Origin: Candidatus Kapaibacterium sp.
Lineage (GTDB): Bacteria > Bacteroidota > Ignavibacteria > Kapaibacteriales > NICIL-2
Reading direction: 5' to 3'
Length of the DNA stretch: 64,000 bases
Assembly (NCBI GenBank): GCA_026003475.1
Contig: BPHJ01000001.1
Location: 1,822,501 to 1,886,500, forward strand
In this document: piece after piece, positions 36,003 through 44,345 of the stretch
Position numbering within the stretch: the first letter of the stretch is position 1
Layout: each line of letters begins with the position of its first letter
Made by a program: the position numbers and the translations under genes
Notes under the pieces: generated by a model
What the model was told of the DNA's origin: nothing
Database searches by the model: none
What the model saw: the letters and a program-made list of their open reading frames with translations, nothing else

Positions 36003-36304
36003 CCAACGAGGGCATCAATTTCCTGCGCTAAGCGGAAGTCCAGCTCGGTTATTCCACCGCGGTCGTGTGTGGTGCTCGTAATGCGCAGCTTGTTCCAGCC
36101 GTAGAGCAGAATGTCGGGATGATGGTCCAGCTTTTCAGCCGCCAGTGCAATCGCGTTGACCAAACCGACAGCTGCCAGAAAATTCGGTGCGACAATATCC
36201 CGAACAATCCGCAGCGGTGGCGGTGGCGCATCCTCCAATCGCCAGAGAGGATGTTCGGCAAGGCGGCGCTCGATCTGCTCGCGTTCCAACAGGGGCGGAC
36301 GCAT
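35999..36304 (-). CDS. phhB: Pterin-4a-carbinolamine dehydratase
   Basis: A 101-residue protein of the PCD/DCoH family, which dehydrates 4a-hydroxytetrahydrobiopterin. The signature LDHHPDILLYGWNKLRITSTTHDRGG is present near residues 58-83 and holds the conserved His-His-Pro, aromatic, and second histidine residues. A GGAG ribosome site lies about 9 nt before the ATG. No phenylalanine hydroxylase gene is nearby, so it may act in another pterin or molybdopterin pathway. Confidence 0.93.
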   Translation of the reverse strand: MRPPLLEREQIERRLAEHPLWRLEDAPPPPLRIVRDIVAPNFLAAVGLVNAIALAAEKLDHHPDILLYGWNKLRITSTTHDRGGITELDFRLAQEIDALVG

Positions 36305-36356
36305 TGCGGTTTACTCCAAATGGTCACCAAACGGTGAGCAATTTACTGCAGCCGCG

Positions 36357-36950
36357 TTAGTACTCGATCGGGAACACAATCCCCAGCATGAGCGCAAACA
36401 CGCCATCGAACTGCCCATCGTGCGGCGCGTTGAGATTATCGGTGGTGCTCAAGACATAGGTTGCTCGAAGCTCGATGCCGTAGCGCGACTCGGCAAGGAC
36501 GCGGACGCCTGCAGTGATGGGTATTGCCAGCGCGGGCGTGTTCGGCTCGAATGTTGGCGAGGGAGGCTGTGCAAGCACCTGCTCGTTGAGCGGGAAAAGC
36601 ACCCCAACTCCGGCAGCGACGAAGGCAGTCATGGGGAGCTCGAGCGGGAGATCGGCGCTCAGCCGCAGTCGCGCATCCACGACGATCGAGCCGGTTGCAT
36701 AGCGAAAGGGCTGTGCGCTTGCCAGCGTGCGTGCATACCAAAAATTCAACTCCCCCGCCAGCAGCCGCCCGGTACGTTCGCGTACGGTAGCGGCAATACC
36801 GCCGGCAATGCCCCAGTCTTGCGCTGTGGCAGGAACTTCGTTGGCACCGCGTGCCACACCAAGAAAGGCGCACACACTGACCGGCGCCTCGACAAACGAT
36901 TGCGCCAGCAGCGAGGAACTCAACAGAATCAACGACCAACACCAACGCAT
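36357..36950 (-). CDS. Outer membrane beta-barrel protein
   Basis: A 197-residue exported protein with a short signal peptide (about 1-17, ending LLAQS). The rest alternates hydrophobic and polar residues in strands of 8-12 residues, for example AGGIAATVRERTGRLLAGELNFWYA and GIELRATYVLS. It ends in FPIEY, an aromatic C-terminus as expected for outer membrane barrels. It resembles eight-stranded OmpA/OmpX-type barrels of Bacteroidota. Function unknown. It is divergent from the PAP2 gene with 43 nt between them. Confidence 0.7.
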   Translation of the reverse strand: MRWCWSLILLSSSLLAQSFVEAPVSVCAFLGVARGANEVPATAQDWGIAGGIAATVRERTGRLLAGELNFWYARTLASAQPFRYATGSIVVDARLRLSADLPLELPMTAFVAAGVGVLFPLNEQVLAQPPSPTFEPNTPALAIPITAGVRVLAESRYGIELRATYVLSTTDNLNAPHDGQFDGVFALMLGIVFPIEY

Positions 36951-36993
36951 AGCAAGCGTGCAATTTTGCAGTCGCCAAAACTACACAGACTCG

Positions 36994-37764
36994 ATGCTCC
37001 ACGCCCTTACACTAGCGCTCATCATCACCACGGCAGCCACTGCCGCTACTACCGACAGCACCGGAACTTTTACAGCACTCGCGTGGCATGATCTCCAGCA
37101 GCTTCCCCGCAGCATAGCGCGGGAGCCACTCCCGACCATTGCCGCCAGCATGGGAAGCCTTGCAGCAATTGCCTGGATCAGTGGTGCCGACCAGGCGATT
37201 CGTTCGGCAGTGCGCGCACACCAGTCGCGCACGCTCGATGCGCTGGCAAGCATCGGTAATACTGCCGGTCAGGCTTGGAGCGGTGCAGCGCTTGCTCTCC
37301 TGCTCGTTGCTGGTGGTGCTGCTGCTGGTTCCGATCACACGGTAACCACTGGTCGGCAGATGCTCGAAGCGCTCGCCGTCGCAGGCGCTGTAACGACTGC
37401 GCTCAAGTACGCCATTGGCCGGGCACGTCCTTTCCGGGATCGTGGCGATGGTTACCTGCTTCCCTTCCGATGGGACGACGCGCAGTGGTCGCTGCCGTCC
37501 GGCCATGCAACCGTGGCGGGAACGATTGCTGGCGTCACGTGGGCACGGAGCCGCTGCTGGCTCCTCCGCAGTGCTGCAACGGCACTGGCGCTGGTGGTGG
37601 GGGGCGCACGCATCTACAGCGACAAGCACTGGACAAGCGATGTACTCGCCGGCACGACGATCGGTATCGCTACTGGCTACGGGCTTGCTCGCTCGGAGGA
37701 GAGCAGCCATGCCTGGCTGCTCTTGCCATCCCCGGGTGGAATCCGTCTCTGTGCCGCATGGTAA
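36994..37764 (+). CDS. PAP2-superfamily membrane phosphatase
   Basis: A 256-residue protein with a signal peptide or first membrane helix and several further hydrophobic segments. The three PAP2 motifs are present: KYAIGRARPF, PSGHAT, and YSDKHWTSDVLAG, which carry the catalytic Arg/Pro, His and His/Asp residues. Such enzymes dephosphorylate undecaprenyl pyrophosphate, phosphatidylglycerol phosphate or lipid A. Which of these applies is not clear. The ATG at 36994 removes an in-frame extension that lacks a signal. Its end overlaps the next gene by 7 nt. Confidence 0.88.
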   Translation: MLHALTLALIITTAATAATTDSTGTFTALAWHDLQQLPRSIAREPLPTIAASMGSLAAIAWISGADQAIRSAVRAHQSRTLDALASIGNTAGQAWSGAALALLLVAGGAAAGSDHTVTTGRQMLEALAVAGAVTTALKYAIGRARPFRDRGDGYLLPFRWDDAQWSLPSGHATVAGTIAGVTWARSRCWLLRSAATALALVVGGARIYSDKHWTSDVLAGTTIGIATGYGLARSEESSHAWLLLPSPGGIRLCAAW

Positions 37765-38951
37765 CGCAACACCTTTGCGACGAGCTTGCGCGCGCCATCG
37801 CATGCGTGCTCCAAGAGCATCGGCATGCTGATCGCGCTCTGAAGCGCTTGCTTGGTCCCCTTCCTCCCCACGACGAGCGCCGCCAGCTCATCGCGCGCAC
37901 GGTGTACAGCGTCCTCCGGCACCTGCGACGTTTGGTCTGGGCACTTGGCGAACCGGAGACCTTTTCGGCAGAACAGATCGGCCGCTGCATTCGCGCATGG
38001 TGGGTTCTTGCGTCGGTACCCATGGGCAAAGCACTACGATCGGGCATACCGCCACGCTCGGCGCTGTCGGCGCGCTGGGACAATCCACCATCGCGTGCTG
38101 TGCGCTCCTCGATCCCGGAATGGCTCGATCGGTATGGCGCCGAGCAGTGTGGCAATCGGTGGGATGCGCTGCTTGCTGCTTTCGAAACCGAACCCCATAT
38201 CGTGCTGCGCACCAATACGCTCAAAACTACCCGCAACGAATTGCTCGAGCAGTTTCACCGCCGCGGCATTGCTGCGGCTCCACACCCTGTGGCACCCGAT
38301 GCGATCGTGCTCAGCGAGTATGTGAACGTCTTTGCGCTGGAAGAATTCCATGCGGGCTTGTTCGAGATGCAGGACGCAGCATCGCAAGCGATCGCGCCTC
38401 TGCTCGATGTTGCGCCCGGCATGCGCGTTGTGGATGCCTGTGCTGGTAGTGGCGGCAAGACGCTCCACCTTGCAGCACTGATGAAGAACCGCGGACGCAT
38501 TATTGCGCTCGACACCGCAGCATGGAAACTTGCCGAACTTCGCCGCCGTGCAGCCCGTGCTGGCGCAAGCTGTATCGAGACACGAGCAATTACGTCCACC
38601 AAAGTCATCAAGCGCTTGGCCGGCAGCGCTGACCGACTCTTGCTCGATCTCCCGTGCAGCGGCTCTGGCGTCTGGCGTCGAAATCCCGACGGCAAGTGGC
38701 ATCTGCAGCCAGCCGACATGGAGCGTTACCATCACGTGCAGCAGCAAATCCTGCGTGCATACTTGCCGATGCTGGCTCCCTCTGGTATTGCAGTGGTGTG
38801 CACCTGCAGCATCTTTCCCGACGAAGGCGAGCGCTTGTGCCAGACAATAGCCTCCAGCTCCCGCTGGCACGTTCTCGACACCGGTAGATTCGACCCCAGC
38901 GCCGAGGTCGAACAGGATGGATTTTTCTGGGCACGTATCCAACAGCGGTGA
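37758..38951 (+). CDS. RsmB/NOP-family rRNA (cytosine-C5) methyltransferase
   Basis: A 397-residue SAM-dependent RNA m5C methyltransferase. The N-terminal NusB-like helical domain (about 1-140) and substrate domain are followed by the SAM motif DACAGSGGKT (from D226). C300 in LDLPCSGSGVWRRNPD and C350 in CTCSIFPDE are the two conserved cysteines; C350 is the expected nucleophile and C300 releases the product. The layout fits RsmB, which methylates C967 of 16S rRNA, but other NOP-family members cannot be excluded. The start at 37758 overlaps the PAP2 gene by 7 nt. Confidence 0.85.
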   Translation: MVTQHLCDELARAIACVLQEHRHADRALKRLLGPLPPHDERRQLIARTVYSVLRHLRRLVWALGEPETFSAEQIGRCIRAWWVLASVPMGKALRSGIPPRSALSARWDNPPSRAVRSSIPEWLDRYGAEQCGNRWDALLAAFETEPHIVLRTNTLKTTRNELLEQFHRRGIAAAPHPVAPDAIVLSEYVNVFALEEFHAGLFEMQDAASQAIAPLLDVAPGMRVVDACAGSGGKTLHLAALMKNRGRIIALDTAAWKLAELRRRAARAGASCIETRAITSTKVIKRLAGSADRLLLDLPCSGSGVWRRNPDGKWHLQPADMERYHHVQQQILRAYLPMLAPSGIAVVCTCSIFPDEGERLCQTIASSSRWHVLDTGRFDPSAEVEQDGFFWARIQQR

Positions 38952-39022
38952 AACAAAGGTCGGCTGCGTTGTATTATTGTGGGTGGAAGCAGCTGCCTGT
39001 GTACGGACCATGAGCGACGCGC

Positions 39023-39667
39023 ATGCCATCTCGCAAAAGCAAATACCAGTCGCTCAGCGATGAGGAGCTCTATGCTCTCATCGTGAGTGGAAGCGACCGT
39101 GAGCGGAACGAGGCGTTCGAGGAACTCTACGCGCGCTATAGCGGGCGCGTGTACCTCTACTGCCTCAAGACGCTCGGCGATCATGCCGCCGCGCGCGATG
39201 CATGCCAAGAAACCTTCATTGCCTTCTGGCGTTCGGCATCGCCCCAGCGGCAAATGACCAATCTGCGGGGATACCTGTTGCGGATAGCGCGCAATACATG
39301 CTTGATCGCCAAGCGTCACGAAACCGCGCAGCCGACAACCGAATTCAACGAGGACATCTATCTGGCACTGGCTCCCAATCCGCTCGGTGAGGCAGCAGTC
39401 GAGCAGAACGAACTGGTGCAACTGGTAACCATGGCACTTGACCTGTTGCCCGATCACTACCGCGAAGCAATTGTCCTGCAGTGCTACAACAACTTGAGCT
39501 ACCAAGAAGTGGCCGATACGCTTGGTGTGCCGCTGAGCACGGTGCGGAATTGGATCGTTCGTGCGAAGGCACACCTGCGAAAAATCCTCGAACCGTACTG
39601 GGAGGATCCCTCCAGCGGCGAGACACTACCAGCAGTGAAAACAACGCAGACGAATCATCATGAGTAG
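39023..39667 (+). CDS. ECF-type RNA polymerase sigma factor
   Basis: A 214-residue sigma-70 family protein. Region 2 spans about residues 28-100 (FEELYARYSGRVYLYCLKTLG...CQETFIAFWR...YLLRIARNT), and region 4 about 130-190 (LPDHYREAIVLQCYNNLSYQEVADTLGVPLSTVRNWIVRAKAHL), with the usual helix-turn-helix. A 20-residue tail after region 4 is unusual but short. A partial -7 element TATTATTG lies at 38972-38979. The gene overlaps by 8 nt the anti-sigma-like gene that follows, which is probably its regulator. Confidence 0.93.
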   Translation: MPSRKSKYQSLSDEELYALIVSGSDRERNEAFEELYARYSGRVYLYCLKTLGDHAAARDACQETFIAFWRSASPQRQMTNLRGYLLRIARNTCLIAKRHETAQPTTEFNEDIYLALAPNPLGEAAVEQNELVQLVTMALDLLPDHYREAIVLQCYNNLSYQEVADTLGVPLSTVRNWIVRAKAHLRKILEPYWEDPSSGETLPAVKTTQTNHHE

Positions 39668-40745
39668 GTACTCAGAGCTGATCTTCCTCTACCTCGATGG
39701 CGAAGCAACCCCCGAGGAGCAACAAGAACTCTTCGAGGCGCTCAGCCAGGACCCAGCGCTCCAGCGCGAGTTCCACCAAGCGCTCGATCTCTACCGTGCC
39801 ATCGAGGCAGAACGACTGACGACAGCCGCTCCGTCCGAGGTCAAGCAAGCGGTCTATGCTGCCATTGGATTGACTCCCGCAACGCCTCTTGCACGGCGCT
39901 TGCTCCCCTACTGGGGCATCGTCGGTGGCATCGCACTCATGAGCATCGGGCTCTTCCTCTGGCGCGGACACCAGACACCATCGCCAATGGCAGCGACGGT
40001 CACCGCAGCAGCACCGATCGAAGCCCATGTTCCAGCTTCGGTCACTGCGCGCCCACGACCAGAGCTTCTGCCAGTCGTGCAGCCGACAGCAGCGTCTGCG
40101 TCGGTTGACCAGCAAGACCAGACATCGAGTGCTGCGTCTGCGCCGGCATCCACCCTTGCCTTCGACGACGGCAGCCACTTCGTGCTCGATCGCTCCACCA
40201 CTCCCATCGGTCCAGTATCGCCTCTGCTTCGTCAGGCGCGGTGGCGAGTCGGGATGGTGAATCTGCCCAAGCAGTGGAGCAACACCACGCACGAAGCAGC
40301 ACTGGCAGCTTATGTGTCCTATCGCGGTTCTCTCCTTGCAACCAGCGGTCCGGCCGCATCGCCACAGAATTTTAGCATCGCAGCGCTCTACCGATTCGAC
40401 GAGCATCATCGGTTGGGAATCGAATTCCGCCGCGCTCCCTATACGCTCAACCTTGCACAGCCAAGCGGCACACTCTCGACGGTTATGCTCTCGTCGCTGG
40501 CGGTAGCGTACATGTTCAGCGAACCGGATGTTCGTGTGCTTGGCGGCATACCATTCGTCCAACCAGGGGTAGGAGTCACCGCGCTTGGCCCTCTTGCAAC
40601 GCTGTCGGCAGGTCTGAGCTTCCCCGTCAGCACCGACTTCCGCTTCAACGTTGGGCTCGACGGTAGCGCGTTGGTGTATTCCTCGCAGGTTTCCTCCTCG
40701 CTCAGCGTTGCGCTGGGAATCAGCCTTGGTTTGCCCATTCGCTGA
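39660..40745 (+). CDS. Anti-sigma-like protein with large periplasmic beta-rich domain
   Basis: A 361-residue membrane protein. Residues 1-70 form a cytoplasmic anti-sigma-like helical domain (ELIFLYLDGEATPEEQQELFEAL) without zinc-ligand histidines or cysteines. A single membrane helix follows at about 82-102 (YWGIVGGIALMSIGLFLW). Residues about 105-190 are an Ala/Pro/Ser/Thr-rich linker. Residues about 195-361 are made of amphipathic beta-strands (NFSIAALYRF..HRLGIEFRRAP..LSSLAVAYMF..FRFNVGLDGSALVYSS) resembling an outer-membrane-type barrel. Such fusions occur beside ECF sigma genes in Bacteroidota. Its 3' end overlaps folA by 26 nt on the opposite strand. Confidence 0.7.
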   Translation: MSRYSELIFLYLDGEATPEEQQELFEALSQDPALQREFHQALDLYRAIEAERLTTAAPSEVKQAVYAAIGLTPATPLARRLLPYWGIVGGIALMSIGLFLWRGHQTPSPMAATVTAAAPIEAHVPASVTARPRPELLPVVQPTAASASVDQQDQTSSAASAPASTLAFDDGSHFVLDRSTTPIGPVSPLLRQARWRVGMVNLPKQWSNTTHEAALAAYVSYRGSLLATSGPAASPQNFSIAALYRFDEHHRLGIEFRRAPYTLNLAQPSGTLSTVMLSSLAVAYMFSEPDVRVLGGIPFVQPGVGVTALGPLATLSAGLSFPVSTDFRFNVGLDGSALVYSSQVSSSLSVALGISLGLPIR

Positions 40746-41259
40746 GGATATCCGGCATCGGTAGCGCTCGCCCGCGCCGTTCCAGCACGCGAAAGCGAAA
40801 GCGCATGCCGCTGCGTTCGTCGGTAATCGTTGTGGCAAAGCGTTCGTCCCACTCCTCCGGCTGAATCGGGGGGAAGAACGTATCGCAGTTGAATTCTCCT
40901 TGGATCTCGCTGGCATAGATTCGATCGGCATGGCAAAGCGCGGCACGGTAGAGCTGCCCACCACCGATAACGAAACATTCCTGCTCCCCCGCCTGGCCAG
41001 CGATCGCGAGCGCATCCTCCAACGACGCAGCACGGTGGCAACCCGGCGGTACGTTCTCCAGCGAACGAGTAACGACGATCGTCACCCGTCCCGGTAAGGC
41101 GCGGCCAATGGATTCAAACGTCTGCCGCCCCATGACGATGTGGTGGCCCCAGGTGATGCGCTTGAACAGGGCAAGGTCCGCCGAAATATGCCAGGGCAGA
41201 CTGCCGCCACGTCCGATCCCTCGGCAATCATCGTAGGCAACAACAAGCGAGACGATCAC
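40720..41259 (-). CDS. folA: Dihydrofolate reductase
   Basis: A 179-residue DHFR that reduces dihydrofolate with NADPH. The N-terminus MIVSLVVAYDDCRGIGRGGSLPWHISADLALFK shows the NADPH/folate site, with catalytic acid D28. HHIVMGRQTFESIGRALPGR and CFVIGGGQLYRAAL are the further conserved blocks. The substrate-loop residues are standard. It is the last gene of a long leftward run, 2 nt after the VWA-OmpA lipoprotein gene. No thymidylate synthase gene is adjacent. Confidence 0.96.
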   Translation of the reverse strand: MIVSLVVAYDDCRGIGRGGSLPWHISADLALFKRITWGHHIVMGRQTFESIGRALPGRVTIVVTRSLENVPPGCHRAASLEDALAIAGQAGEQECFVIGGGQLYRAALCHADRIYASEIQGEFNCDTFFPPIQPEEWDERFATTITDERSGMRFRFRVLERRGRALPMPDILSEWANQG

Positions 41260-41261
41260 GC

Positions 41262-42779
41262 CTATTCTCCAGGGCCGATGATGACAAATTCTGTACGCCG
41301 ATTGCGTGCGCGATTTTCCTCGGTTGTGTTTTCGACCAGCGGGCGGGACTTACCGAAGCCAACAGCACGCAGTCGTGAACGCTCCACTCCCATCTGCACA
41401 AGCGCCTCGACCACTGCATCGGCACGCCGCTGCGATAGGCGTCGGTTGTATTCCTCCGAGCCGCGGTCGTCGGTGTGTCCGCGCACTTCGATCCGCAGCG
41501 TTGGGTGTGCTTTCATCGCATCGGCGATACGTTCGATAAGTGGCAGCGACTCAGGCCGAATTGTTGCTCGGTCGTAGTCGAATTCGATCGGCAAGAAAAT
41601 CATCGTCCCAACCGTATCGAGCGCGGTCAGTACGGAGCGGTCATACCGTGCAGTGGCAAACGTCGAGCAAGGGCCAATCCGTAACCCCAACCGCACGGTA
41701 TGGAGTCCTGCGCATTCCGGTGCACGATAGCGCACGCGGTAGTAGGAGCGGAGCGCGCGGTAGATGCGTGCAAAGATGAAGGGGAACTCGCGCACCGAGT
41801 AGATGCGGTACATCTGCCCGTGGGTACCTTGCGCCAGCAAACGGAGCGGCTCTTCTTCGATCAGACCATAGCCAATGGTGTACACCATCACGGCACTATC
41901 GAGGGCGCGGCTGACCGCCTGTTGCAAGGTCAGCTTCGAGGCATTGTCCCCACCATCGGTGAACAAGACGATAACCCGACGATACTGCGGTGGCACCTTG
42001 CGTAGCTGATCTACGGCGGCCGCCACTGCATCGTAGATCGCTGTTCCCCCGATCATCTTCCCTGCGTAGGGGTTGAAAGCGCGATAGACTGCACTGTCGC
42101 TGGTGATGGGGATTTCGACGGTGACCCGTCCGCCGAAGCTGATAACCGTGGCGGCATCGCCGGCGATGAATTCGCCCAGGACACGCGCAATAGCTTGACG
42201 CAAGCGCACCACGCGTGCTTCGCCCATCGAGGGTGAATGATCGAGCACAAAGGCAATGGCATAGCGCTCGTCCCGCTCGGCTTTGAGCTCCTCGACTGTG
42301 AAGGAATCAATCGGCACCGCCCGGCCCCGACACGAATCGCTGAGCCAGAACCAGAGCGAGCGCCATGGCAATGATCCGCGATAGTGCGGCGGCGCCAGCC
42401 CTGTCACCAATCGCCCCGCTGCATCGGTGACGACAACATCGAGGACAATCTCTCCTGGGTAGCGCTCATCGTCCAATCGCCGTGGGTGCAGTTCGACAAT
42501 GCACGAATCGGTTGCACGAGCACGCTCGGCATGGGAAGCATCGGCAGTATCGGCGGCATCCGGCGAAGGCATAACTTGCCTGAACTGCCCAGCACGGGCA
42601 AGAAGGGTATCGGCACTGATTTCGGCAGTCGTGTCCGCGGTGACTGGTCGGTAGTTCGGTGGTGGGCGGAGTTGTTCGATTCGCTTGACCATTGTCTGCG
42701 GACACCCCAGCATCCCCACGGCAAGCACCGCCAGCACACAAGACCTAATCGTGTGGTGTGTGGAGCTGGAGAATTTCAT
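41262..42779 (-). CDS. VWA-domain and OmpA-domain lipoprotein
   Basis: A predicted 505-residue lipoprotein. The signal MKFSSSTHHTIRSCVLAVLA ends in the lipobox GMLGC. The central von Willebrand A domain has the metal-site motif DHSPS in AFVLDHSPSMGEAR. The C-terminal OmpA domain (VRGHTDDRGSEEYNRRLSQRRADAV...RAVGFGKSRP...ARNRRTEFVI) should bind peptidoglycan. It is likely an outer-membrane lipoprotein tethered to the wall that binds a partner through the VWA domain. The start at 42779 is chosen for the lipobox signal, and overlaps the upstream gene by 35 nt. Confidence 0.85.
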   Translation of the reverse strand: MKFSSSTHHTIRSCVLAVLAVGMLGCPQTMVKRIEQLRPPPNYRPVTADTTAEISADTLLARAGQFRQVMPSPDAADTADASHAERARATDSCIVELHPRRLDDERYPGEIVLDVVVTDAAGRLVTGLAPPHYRGSLPWRSLWFWLSDSCRGRAVPIDSFTVEELKAERDERYAIAFVLDHSPSMGEARVVRLRQAIARVLGEFIAGDAATVISFGGRVTVEIPITSDSAVYRAFNPYAGKMIGGTAIYDAVAAAVDQLRKVPPQYRRVIVLFTDGGDNASKLTLQQAVSRALDSAVMVYTIGYGLIEEEPLRLLAQGTHGQMYRIYSVREFPFIFARIYRALRSYYRVRYRAPECAGLHTVRLGLRIGPCSTFATARYDRSVLTALDTVGTMIFLPIEFDYDRATIRPESLPLIERIADAMKAHPTLRIEVRGHTDDRGSEEYNRRLSQRRADAVVEALVQMGVERSRLRAVGFGKSRPLVENTTEENRARNRRTEFVIIGPGE

Positions 42780-43107
42780 ACACTTCTGCAACGAGACCGA
42801 CGGGACATTCTGCATGAACATCGGTGCGAACAACTGCCCGCAAAGTTACCGTCGCATCCTCCTGCCGAAGACGCGCCAGCACCTCCTCCGGTCCGGTCAA
42901 GGCGTAGTATTTGAGCGAGCGGAGATCGGTGCCTACTTCGAGCACCCAACAGAGAGCACGCCCATCGGGTCCGAGCATCGGATTGATTTTCCCCGAGAGA
43001 ACGACAGCATCGGCGGGTACTGGTGGCATCGCTGTTCGGCATGCACTGCTTGCCAGCAGCACTGCAATCACCGCAAGCAGGCGTTTCCACCCATGGCGAT
43101 GGTTCAT
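42745..43107 (-). CDS. Small lipoprotein of unknown function in the cytochrome oxidase run
   Basis: A 120-residue protein with a lipoprotein signal (MNHRHGWKRLLAVIAVLLASSAC). The mature part (about 97 residues) is beta-rich, for example AVVLSGKINPMLGPDGRALCWVLEVG and ATVTLRAVVR, which could be an OB-like fold. No family was recognised. Its start overlaps the stop of the preceding 81-residue gene, so it is translated from the same transcript as the oxidase genes. Confidence 0.65.
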   Translation of the reverse strand: MNHRHGWKRLLAVIAVLLASSACRTAMPPVPADAVVLSGKINPMLGPDGRALCWVLEVGTDLRSLKYYALTGPEEVLARLRQEDATVTLRAVVRTDVHAECPVGLVAEVYEILQLHTPHD

Positions 43108-43352
43108 CAGTTGAGACGGGGAGAAATCATGGCCTTGCGTCGCTTGCGCCAGCGGAAGTAAACCGCAAGGGCGATCGCTGCTGCAATTGCGTAGGGAGTC
43201 ACCAGCATCAGGTAAATACCATCGCGCAGCGCGGTGACAAAACCAGCATTGTCGGTTGTTTCAACGGCCGACTTGCACATAGCGCACTGGGCTGCTGCGG
43301 TCACACTCGTTGCCAGTATCGCCAGCAGCACCTGAATAAACCGTCGCATCAT
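43107..43352 (-). CDS. Small membrane protein with CAMC motif
   Basis: An 81-residue protein with a signal peptide (about 1-21), the motif QCAMCKSAVE directly after it, one membrane helix (about 48-66, YLMLVTPYAIAAAIALAVYF) and a basic tail. The CxxC pair just outside the membrane could bind copper or heme, or act in thiol redox chemistry; this is inference. I recall similar small proteins ending the cytochrome oxidase operon in Bacteroidota. Its ATG overlaps the subunit IV stop codon. Confidence 0.65.
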   Translation of the reverse strand: MMRRFIQVLLAILATSVTAAAQCAMCKSAVETTDNAGFVTALRDGIYLMLVTPYAIAAAIALAVYFRWRKRRKAMISPRLN

Positions 43353-43657
43353 GGCGCCACGATCGAATGACTGCCCAAAATTGCTGTACCTTCGGGCAAG
43401 AAGGCGATAGTCATCACCACCAAGAACAGGAGCGGCGCAACAACGGCATAGATCAGACTCAGTCGCTCGTAGCCCAAGTGCATGAAGACTGCCATGATCA
43501 TACCCGCCTTCATCAAGGCAACAACGACAAGGAGAATTGCCTTCCAGGGGGCTGGCACGTGCACCACGTCAATGAAATATGCCAGTGCACTCAGGATGAA
43601 CAGCCACAACCAGACGACCAGATACTTGCGAATGGGAACGTGCGTGCCTTCAGCCAT
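43349..43657 (-). CDS. Cytochrome c oxidase subunit IV (prokaryotic COX4)
   Basis: A 102-residue protein with three membrane segments. The pattern RKYLVVWLWLFILSALAYFI, then KAILLVVVALMKAGMIMAVFMHLGYE, is typical of the prokaryotic COX4/CtaF family. It is an accessory subunit of the A-type oxidase encoded upstream and follows the second subunit III gene by 9 nt. Confidence 0.85.
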   Translation of the reverse strand: MAEGTHVPIRKYLVVWLWLFILSALAYFIDVVHVPAPWKAILLVVVALMKAGMIMAVFMHLGYERLSLIYAVVAPLLFLVVMTIAFLPEGTAILGSHSIVAP

Positions 43658-43666
43658 AGCGTCTCC

Positions 43667-44320
43667 TTAGAACAGGTAGAACATCGTGAAAATGAACACC
43701 CAAATCAGGTCCACAAAGTGCCAGTAGAGCCCAGCGATTTCGACAAGCTGATACGAACCGCGCCGATCGAGCGTACCATTGGCAACCATGCGTGCGACGA
43801 TCGCCAAATACAAGACGCCGCTGAGCACGTGCATCCCGTGGAAGCCCGTCAGGGTGAAAAAGTACGCACCAAATTGCGGCGGACCGTAGGGATTCCACCA
43901 CGGGCGCGTCCCATGCGTAATCAAGTGCGTCCATTCATAAACCTGGCATCCAACGAAGGTCAAACCCAGCAGCATCGTGAGTGTCAGGAAGAGCACGGTT
44001 CGTTTCTTATTGCGCTCGTAGGCATTGGCGACTGCTAATGCCATCGTGCCGCTGGAGCTCACCAGGATGAACGTCATGATCGCAATCAGCAGGAGCGGAA
44101 TTTCCTTGCCACCGATATGGAGCGCAAAGACGTGTGCTGGATTTGCCCAGGTGCCGATGCTGACGCGGGTGAATCCATAGCTCACCAGCAAACTGCCAAA
44201 CGTGAGAGCATCAACGACGATGAATACCCACATCATCACCTTCTGCCAACTGGCACGAAACGGCGAGCGAAGGGTATAGTCGTGGAATTCGTGTTGGAGC
44301 GATAGTTCTGCGGTCGCCAT
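43667..44320 (-). CDS. Cytochrome c oxidase subunit III (second copy)
   Basis: A 217-residue COX3-family membrane protein with about seven segments. Conserved parts include FGSLLVSYGFTR, VCQVYEW-type spacing in FVGCQVYEWTHL, GFHGMHVLSGVLYL and EIAGLYWHFVDLIWVFIFTMFYLF, the family ending. The start at 44320 (MATAEL) is chosen because the longer frame overlaps the upstream gene. Having two adjacent COX3-like genes is common in Bacteroidota A-type oxidase operons. Confidence 0.88.
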   Translation of the reverse strand: MATAELSLQHEFHDYTLRSPFRASWQKVMMWVFIVVDALTFGSLLVSYGFTRVSIGTWANPAHVFALHIGGKEIPLLLIAIMTFILVSSSGTMALAVANAYERNKKRTVLFLTLTMLLGLTFVGCQVYEWTHLITHGTRPWWNPYGPPQFGAYFFTLTGFHGMHVLSGVLYLAIVARMVANGTLDRRGSYQLVEIAGLYWHFVDLIWVFIFTMFYLF

Positions 44321-44345
44321 TGTGCGTAAATGCGAAAGTTCAACC

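Noticed and set aside
36727-36993. Longer N-terminus for the PAP2 phosphatase
   Set aside because: The upstream part is antisense to the beta-barrel gene and is not hydrophobic; the ATG at 36994 gives a membrane/signal start.
37275-37757. Longer N-terminus for the RsmB-like gene
   Set aside because: It runs out of frame through the PAP2 gene, which has all three catalytic motifs; the ATG at 37758 gives a normal family length.
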